Assembly (NCBI GenBank): GCA_946405675.1
Contig: CAMJIC010000101.1
Location: 1 to 8,712 of the forward strand
Direction: 5' to 3'
Length of the DNA stretch: 8,712 nt
Source: an uncultured Clostridia bacterium
Lineage (GTDB): Bacteria > Bacillota > Clostridia > Lachnospirales > Lachnospiraceae
The notes beneath the pieces were generated by a model. The model saw only the letters and a list, made by a program, of their open reading frames with translations. It was not told where the DNA came from and did no database searches. Of the stretch, positions 4,507-8,712 are shown piece after piece. The translations under genes and the position numbers were made by a program. Each line of letters opens with the position of its first letter. The first letter of the stretch is position 1.

Positions 4507-6819
4507 ATGAAGACTGGAGAGCACAATATGAAACCAACAGAAGACATCACCGGAAAAAGCCAGCGTCTGGCATACGGGCATCCGTTATGCATGCGCCCTG
4601 CATCCGGGCACCTGCCGGCGCAGTTTTTCCGGATCATTTGCATCACTGTCCTGCTGCTGACCGCCCTCCGGGTGATGCCGGAAGGGCTTACGCTGGCGCA
4701 TGCGCAGGAGGTCAAGGGCTCCGTTACCTACGGAAGCTTTATCGGCAACGGTTTTAAGGCACCGTTTTACTACAGTGACGACTATTTCAAAGGATCTACG
4801 GCTGCGTATTCCGACTCCCTTTCTACCATGTCCATGTGCCTGTCTCTTTCAGCGTTTGCCGCGAAAGGAACCGACTATCGTAATAAGGCTGAAAACCTGT
4901 ATTCCCTGCTCGAGCAGTGCGGGTTTGACATGGGCACTTTTAAGGTCAATGATGCATTTACCCAAAAGCCGGGACCAGACACGATCGGTGCCGGGGCGGC
5001 CGGCAAGATCATCACCGATGAAAACGGGAAGCCGTGCTGGCTGATTGCCTGCGCGATCAGGGGACTGGGCTACGAAACAGAATGGGCCGGCAACTTTACA
5101 ATGGGCGAAAAGGATGAGCATCAGGGATTTCAGGATGCTGCGCACAAGGTCATTTCCTTCCTTCAGGAGTATTCCGAGTCGAATCCGCAGATCAGCGGAA
5201 ATGTAAAGCTCTGGATCACCGGCTTTTCGCGCGCAGCGGCAGTTACGAACCTGACAGCCGCCATGCTCGATGAAGGGATACAGATCAGCAACCAGTTTAC
5301 GCTGGGCACCGACACTGTGTATGCGTACTGTTTTGAGAGTCCCCAGGGAACACTGATCAGTCTTGATCCACATAATGCCCGGTACCAGAATATTTTCTCC
5401 ATCGTCAACCAGGGAGACTTCGTGCCGGAGCTCGCCCCCACGATGCCGTCTGCGCAATACGGGTTCACTCATTACGGAACCGTCCTGTACCTTCCGTACG
5501 CGTCAGTCTCCAATCATCATGAGAAAAAAACAAACAGCGTGAAAAAGATGCTCCGGTATTACGATCAGCTGGAGGGGACAAAGGATTATCCGCCTGGCGC
5601 GTTCCAGATGAAACAGCTCTCGATCATCAACATCCTGACGGGAAATGGCATAGAGGAGGACAGCACATGGACCCAGCCATTTTTCATAAAAAGCATGGTC
5701 GCTTCACTCGCCGCGATGATCGGGGACAGAATCATCTATACGGAAAAGTATCAGCCCGTTATCAGGGAAATGATAGAAATCATGTTCAGCGGCGGAGCTT
5801 CGGGGAATGTGATGCATAGCTTCTCATCACACCTCAAAGAGAATTCAGCTGAGCTGGCAACGGCAACAGCTGCCAGTATGCTCTTTGGCAAGGAAAATGT
5901 GCTGCATATTCTGGAGAAAGCACTGACCGATGCCCTGAATGAGTGCGGTGTCACCGGCTATTCCAGGGAGGATATCCATATTGTCATGGATACGCTCTCG
6001 GATCTGCTGATTCAGTTCGGAGCAGCCCATCCGGATTATGTGGCTACTCTGGCGTTTAACCTGAAACCGATCGTCACAAACCATTTTCCTGAACTGTGCC
6101 TGGCCTGGCTGATGAGCTTTGATCCGAATTACGGTGATGGAAACCATTCAGGCTTTGTGTCCGGATACTACAGGCTGCTGCGGATCAGCGGCTCTGAAAG
6201 CCTGACGCTGCATGACGCATCCGGCAACGAAATCAGTGACATGCCGGAATATGCGGTTTATACGGATGAAGATGGGACCATGTGGGTCGAGCTGCCGTTG
6301 GATGAGGATTGTACATTCTTCCTGATTCCCTGGGAAAATGCAGCCTGCAAGGTGGAGGTAGACGAGTTCTCTGATCAGCGCGGCCTGGTCCGTGTGGTGC
6401 GGTATCTTGATGTGAAGCTGGCGGAAGGCAAGCCCTGGACATTGTCGGTCGAAGCGGCAGAGCCGGAGGAACTCCAAAGAGCATACGAACTCGCAGGAGG
6501 AACCAGCTCATCCTGCGTATTGACGGATGACGCAGGCAATCAGATGCCGCCGTCTGAAGAGATGACAGGCCAGGATACCCACTGGGCTGTCTGCCGGATC
6601 CGCTCTTACACAAATGATACGCAATACGGATGGACGGACGGAGGCGGAATCGGTTTCCTCGGGGACTATGAGAAAGTCAATGCGTATCCTCTTGACGGCT
6701 GCCGTTTTACCGGCTGGTATGAGAATGGCACGCTTGTCAGTGATGAGCCCTCCTACCAATTCCCCATCACAGGAGACTTGGCGTTGGAAGCCAGGTTTGA
6801 GCCGGTTTCCGGCGGCTGA
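4507..6819 (+). CDS. Secreted lipase-like alpha/beta hydrolase with C-terminal repeat domain
   Basis: The protein has 770 residues. ATG 4507 has GAGG 8 nt upstream; an in-frame ATG at 4528 also has GGAG 8 nt upstream, so the start could be 7 residues later. A basic N-region of ~40 residues precedes a hydrophobic segment (about 43-56) and an AHA-Q signal-peptidase-like site near residue 66, so export is likely. Residues ~85-330 match the class-3 lipase-like proteins of Clostridia: LSTMSMCLSLSAFAA, then LIACAIRGLGYETEWAGNF, then the nucleophile elbow WITGFSRAAAVTNL (Ser241), then NQGDFVPE (Asp304). His526 in NHFPELCLAWLMSFDPNYG is my candidate catalytic His. Residues ~555-705 look beta-rich. 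Residues ~706-767 (DYEKVNAYPLDGCRFTGWYENG, then a YQFPITGDLALEARFEP ending) are an InlB-B/Listeria-type or divergent bacterial repeat unit, often found on surface proteins. No sortase motif is seen. The substrate is unknown; esterase or lipase activity is inferred from the triad. Confidence 0.8.
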   Translation: MKTGEHNMKPTEDITGKSQRLAYGHPLCMRPASGHLPAQFFRIICITVLLLTALRVMPEGLTLAHAQEVKGSVTYGSFIGNGFKAPFYYSDDYFKGSTAAYSDSLSTMSMCLSLSAFAAKGTDYRNKAENLYSLLEQCGFDMGTFKVNDAFTQKPGPDTIGAGAAGKIITDENGKPCWLIACAIRGLGYETEWAGNFTMGEKDEHQGFQDAAHKVISFLQEYSESNPQISGNVKLWITGFSRAAAVTNLTAAMLDEGIQISNQFTLGTDTVYAYCFESPQGTLISLDPHNARYQNIFSIVNQGDFVPELAPTMPSAQYGFTHYGTVLYLPYASVSNHHEKKTNSVKKMLRYYDQLEGTKDYPPGAFQMKQLSIINILTGNGIEEDSTWTQPFFIKSMVASLAAMIGDRIIYTEKYQPVIREMIEIMFSGGASGNVMHSFSSHLKENSAELATATAASMLFGKENVLHILEKALTDALNECGVTGYSREDIHIVMDTLSDLLIQFGAAHPDYVATLAFNLKPIVTNHFPELCLAWLMSFDPNYGDGNHSGFVSGYYRLLRISGSESLTLHDASGNEISDMPEYAVYTDEDGTMWVELPLDEDCTFFLIPWENAACKVEVDEFSDQRGLVRVVRYLDVKLAEGKPWTLSVEAAEPEELQRAYELAGGTSSSCVLTDDAGNQMPPSEEMTGQDTHWAVCRIRSYTNDTQYGWTDGGGIGFLGDYEKVNAYPLDGCRFTGWYENGTLVSDEPSYQFPITGDLALEARFEPVSGG

Positions 6820-6858
6820 TGCCGCATTCACTTTCGCGCTCCATCCGTTCTGAAACGG
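6812..6858. terminator. Hairpins between convergent genes (weak terminator candidate)
   Basis: The lipase-like and hipB genes converge with a 47 bp gap. GCGGC-TGAT-GCCGC (6812-6825) is a perfect 5-bp hairpin with the lipase stop codon in its loop. CCGTT-CTGA-AACGG (6845-6858) is a second. Neither is followed by a clear T-run, so termination by these is only suggested. Confidence 0.3.
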
Positions 6859-6866
6859 CTTCCGGT

Positions 6867-7076
6867 TCAGGCTCTGGGAACCAGCATGACGTCCAGCCCG
6901 AGAAGATTCGCGAGAAAGATCGCCTTTCCCAGTTCAGCCGTGCTCTTGCCATTCTCCAGATCGGAGATGAACGTCACGCTCAATCCGCTGAAATCCGATA
7001 AAAAGGCCTGGGTGTATCCAAGTTCCTTTCTCCGTTTCCGGATCATTTGCCCAAAAGACTTTGCATCCGTAACCAT
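6867..7076 (-). CDS. hipB: HipB-like XRE-family repressor (antitoxin)
   Basis: The protein has 69 residues; ATG 7076-7074 is preceded by GGAG with a 6-nt gap. It is a single Cro/C1-type helix-turn-helix: MIRKRRKELGYTQAFLSDFSG carries helices 1-2 and LSVTFISDLENGK the recognition helix and following turn (about residues 9-44). The C-terminal ELGKAIFLANLLGLDVMLVPRA is typical of HipB / y4mF-family antitoxins that pair with HipA kinases. Expected roles are to bind and neutralise the HipA kinase and, as a dimer, to repress the shared promoter. The three 16-bp palindromes upstream of hipA are its likely operators. It lies downstream of hipA across a 115 bp gap, whereas in E. coli hipB precedes hipA. 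The family is clear; partner and operators are inferred from context. Confidence 0.9.
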   Translation of the reverse strand: MVTDAKSFGQMIRKRRKELGYTQAFLSDFSGLSVTFISDLENGKSTAELGKAIFLANLLGLDVMLVPRA

Positions 7077-7141
7077 AATCTGCTCCCATTCAAATCATCT
7101 GCTAACTGTTCGGAACCGGCATGCGGCGGGCACGCTCCTTC

Positions 7142-7173
7142 GGAGCCGGGCGATTCCCCTGGAGCCGGGCGAT
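7142..7173 (-). repeat. 13-bp direct repeat between hipA and hipB
   Basis: GGAGCCGGGCGAT occurs at 7142-7154 and again at 7161-7173 (plus strand), 19 bp apart. Just left of the first copy, GCTCC-TTC-GGAGC (about 7134-7146) can form a hairpin that competes for the repeat. The stretch lies in the 115 bp gap between hipA stop and hipB start and may affect read-through to hipB. Confidence 0.6.
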
Positions 7174-7191
7174 ATCCGGTTTATCTTTGCT

Positions 7192-8481
7192 TCATGGCAG
7201 GACAAGCCTATGGATCCGGCTCCATCCCCCCGTCTGAAGAATCCTGTCCGCAAGCTCCTGTGCCCTTCCATAGCCTCCTTCCGCCAGTTCACCGGCCGCT
7301 TCTTTCAACGCTTCGGGGAATCGGGCAGCCATCCCTTCCAGACGGCGAAGGCCCATCTTCTCACCCAGTCCGGCCTGCCTTGCGGCGATCCGGAAGGATT
7401 CCTTTGATATATCGTCAAGGGATCTGGCATCTCCAATATGAAATGCCATGTCGCGCGTACTCTGTTCATAGACAGATGTACTGATCATGTCATATGCCGG
7501 AGCCAGCCGGATCCGCTTCAGATTTTTATCATACAGAAGTGAAAAATTCTTTATATGCGCATCTGTATTCCCGATCAGATAGTCAAACAGAATCGTATCC
7601 CAGAGCTGAAGCTGATCGCGGACAGGATCCGAAGAATATTTTCTCAGTATGTCAAACATCCCCTGGAGATAGCGAGGTGTCTTCCCCTCATACTTTTCCG
7701 ATGCCGGCAGTCCCATCGCCTGGCAGAAATCCTCCTGATGGAGCCGGTATGGGCAAGGCAGTGTTCCGATCATCCTGCTGTCCTCATCAACGAGCCTGTC
7801 ATATCGCCGGGTCGCAAAGAGAACCTCCTGCTCTTTTCCATGCCCCGTGTTCAGGATCCGGCTCCCCGGAATGGAGAGTCCGCATTTCCCCGCTGTCATC
7901 ATCGACAGCCTTTCATTGACCACGATCGATTCCAGCCTGACATGGCACTGTTTCACTATGTGGGTACTGGGAGCCGTTCCATGGGGCAGGTACCATTCAT
8001 CATGGTTACCGTCATAATAAAGCCCGGCCTTCCCGGAAGCGCCGGTAAGGGAAAGATGAGACTTGATCACCATCTGTGCCGATTTTACAACGCCTTCCGC
8101 GGCAAGCTCCCTGATCTGCGCTTCTGTCACCCTCTCATAGGAAGCGGTTACCTCCTCGCCTTCTTCCTGCACGCATATCGCGCCCAGGCATTCCTTTCCC
8201 AATCCATGCAGGATGGACAGGTAATCATTCTCATCCGCATGCATCCATTGCGCCACGCTCCGCCTTGTAAATCCCTCCGGCAGGAGTCCTTCAAAAAAGG
8301 CTGCCGTCTGTTCTGCGGAAAATGCATCCTTTTGCAGCGGCAGGCTGATTGAAACCGGGACTCCCCCATGTTCACAATAATCCTCCGCATACCGAAAGCA
8401 GGCATCATGACGGTCATTTCCCTCGATTGTCCCTGCCGGAATCAGTTTTCCGTTTTGTTCTATCTTTATGATCAGGCGCAT
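7192..8481 (-). CDS. hipA: HipA-family serine/threonine kinase (toxin)
   Basis: The protein has 429 residues, close to E. coli HipA (440). I start it at ATG 8481-8479, which has AGGAGG 8 nt upstream. A longer open frame to 8553 would begin inside an operator and lacks such a site. The N-terminal HipA coupling domain shows FFEGLLPEGFTRRS (62-75) and LGKECLGAICV (94-104). The kinase core has SLTGASGKAGLYYD (144-157), the counterpart of the E. coli SIAGAQEK loop holding the autophosphorylated serine (here probably Ser144). It continues with THIVK (173-177), ATRRYDR, RLHQEDFCQAMG (246-257), catalytic FDYLIGNTDAHIKNFS (Asp307, Asn312) and the metal-binding LAPAYDMIST (Asp331). All key residues are present, so it should be active. 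Known HipA proteins phosphorylate translation components such as glutamyl-tRNA synthetase and cause growth arrest; the target here is unknown. It is transcribed from the 8608-8636 promoter with hipB behind it. Confidence 0.93.
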   Translation of the reverse strand: MRLIIKIEQNGKLIPAGTIEGNDRHDACFRYAEDYCEHGGVPVSISLPLQKDAFSAEQTAAFFEGLLPEGFTRRSVAQWMHADENDYLSILHGLGKECLGAICVQEEGEEVTASYERVTEAQIRELAAEGVVKSAQMVIKSHLSLTGASGKAGLYYDGNHDEWYLPHGTAPSTHIVKQCHVRLESIVVNERLSMMTAGKCGLSIPGSRILNTGHGKEQEVLFATRRYDRLVDEDSRMIGTLPCPYRLHQEDFCQAMGLPASEKYEGKTPRYLQGMFDILRKYSSDPVRDQLQLWDTILFDYLIGNTDAHIKNFSLLYDKNLKRIRLAPAYDMISTSVYEQSTRDMAFHIGDARSLDDISKESFRIAARQAGLGEKMGLRRLEGMAARFPEALKEAAGELAEGGYGRAQELADRILQTGGWSRIHRLVLP

Positions 8482-8489
8482 CCTTCGAT

Positions 8490-8495
8490 CCTCCT
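8490..8495 (-). promoter_or_regulatory. Ribosome binding site fixing the hipA start
   Basis: AGGAGG on minus lies 8 nt before ATG 8481. The in-frame ATG at 8553 overlaps an operator palindrome, and the ATG at 8532 has no comparable site. This supports the 429-residue form. Confidence 0.8.
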
Positions 8496-8538
8496 GCATC
8501 GCGCCGCCGATTCCGGGGCATCCTGTTTTCATCTCCAG

Positions 8539-8554
8539 TATGCCGTTCGGCATA
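8539..8554. promoter_or_regulatory. hip operator O1 (perfect palindrome)
   Basis: TATGCCGTTCGGCATA has two perfect 7-bp half-sites around TT. It lies in the hipA leader, about 45-60 nt downstream of the predicted transcription start, and is the best-conserved copy. Confidence 0.75.
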
Positions 8555-8576
8555 ATCTGTTCAGAGCAGAATTAAT

Positions 8577-8592
8577 TTCGCCGTTCGGCATA
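8577..8592. promoter_or_regulatory. hip operator O2
   Basis: TTCGCCGTTCGGCATA shares 14 of 16 bases with O1 and starts 38 bp from it. It lies just downstream of the predicted start of transcription. Confidence 0.75.
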
Positions 8593-8607
8593 GTATTGCT
8601 ATTCTCT

Positions 8608-8636
8608 ATTCTACCTTCGCCGTTCGCCTAAGTCAA
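8608..8636 (-). promoter_or_regulatory. hipA-hipB promoter (sigma-A type)
   Basis: On minus, -35 TTGACT (8636-8631) and -10 TAGAAT (8613-8608) are separated by exactly 17 nt, with five of six consensus matches in each box. Transcription should start near 8601. Operator O3 fills the spacer, so a bound repressor would exclude RNA polymerase. Confidence 0.8.
8616..8631. promoter_or_regulatory. hip operator O3 (inside the promoter spacer)
   Basis: TTCGCCGTTCGCCTAA keeps the GCCGTTCG core with a diverged right half, 39 bp from O2. It sits between the -35 and -10 boxes of the hip promoter. Confidence 0.65.
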
Positions 8637-8682
8637 CGTACAGAAAGACGTATGCACATTGCTCCTGAATCGGGACACGTCG

Positions 8683-8711
8683 TTGCGGCAGAGTCTTTCT
8701 TGCGATATAAT
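8683..8711 (+). promoter_or_regulatory. Divergent plus-strand promoter at window edge
   Basis: TTGCGG (8683-8688), a 17-nt spacer and a perfect TATAAT (8706-8711) make a good sigma-A promoter pointing out of the window. It is back to back with the hip promoter, and the driven gene is not visible. An 8-bp inverted repeat (AGAAAGAC 8642-8649, GTCTTTCT 8693-8700) lies across it. Confidence 0.6.
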
Positions 8712-8712
8712 G

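Noticed and set aside
4849..5472. 207-codon open frame on minus within the lipase-like gene
   Set aside because: Shadow frame of a clearly coding plus-strand gene, with no family resemblance.
7109..7123. TTCGGAACCGGCATG as a fourth hip operator upstream of hipB
   Set aside because: It shares short words with the operator but needs a 4-5 bp insertion to align and is not a good palindrome.
7555..8352. 265-codon open frame on plus, antisense to hipA
   Set aside because: Mirror of the HipA kinase frame; no ribosome site or domain.

Overview
The window looks like chromosomal DNA from a Gram-positive, low-to-mid-GC Clostridia-type bacterium (Bacillota, plausibly Lachnospiraceae). The reasons are strong AGGAGG-type ribosome sites on most genes, sigma-A-like promoters, a Gram-positive-style cardiolipin synthase with an N-terminal membrane region, and secreted or membrane proteins that resemble hypothetical families of gut clostridia. 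This assignment is an inference from recall, not from a database search.

Layout. Left block (1-4143), all on the minus strand and read right to left: a cardiolipin synthase (4143-2560), an HD-domain phosphohydrolase with a Lys-Glu-Thr repeat tail (2246-1617), a secreted protein of unknown function (1606-578) whose Shine-Dalgarno overlaps the HD stop codon, and a two-helix membrane protein cut by the window edge (394-1). Two copies of a ~160 bp imperfect palindrome sit directly behind the cardiolipin synthase gene and the secreted-protein gene. They share termini and an apical hairpin with compensatory base changes. Middle (4144-6819): a 363 bp divergent intergenic region with a 13-bp tandem repeat, then a plus-strand gene for a 770-residue secreted lipase-like alpha/beta hydrolase with a C-terminal repeat-like domain. 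Right block (6867-8636), minus strand: a HipA-family kinase followed by a HipB-like XRE repressor, driven by a well-formed promoter with three copies of a 16-bp operator at 38-39 bp spacing. A second, plus-strand promoter at the right edge drives a gene outside the window.

How they work together. The HD protein and secreted protein appear translationally coupled. Cardiolipin synthase and the lipase-like protein are divergent and could share an envelope or lipid theme, but nothing in the sequence proves this. The hip pair is a self-contained, autoregulated toxin-antitoxin type module with the uncommon order kinase first, antitoxin second. The points most worth a second look are the palindrome family and the operator/promoter architecture of the hip module. 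I see no tRNA, rRNA, CRISPR array or transposase gene.
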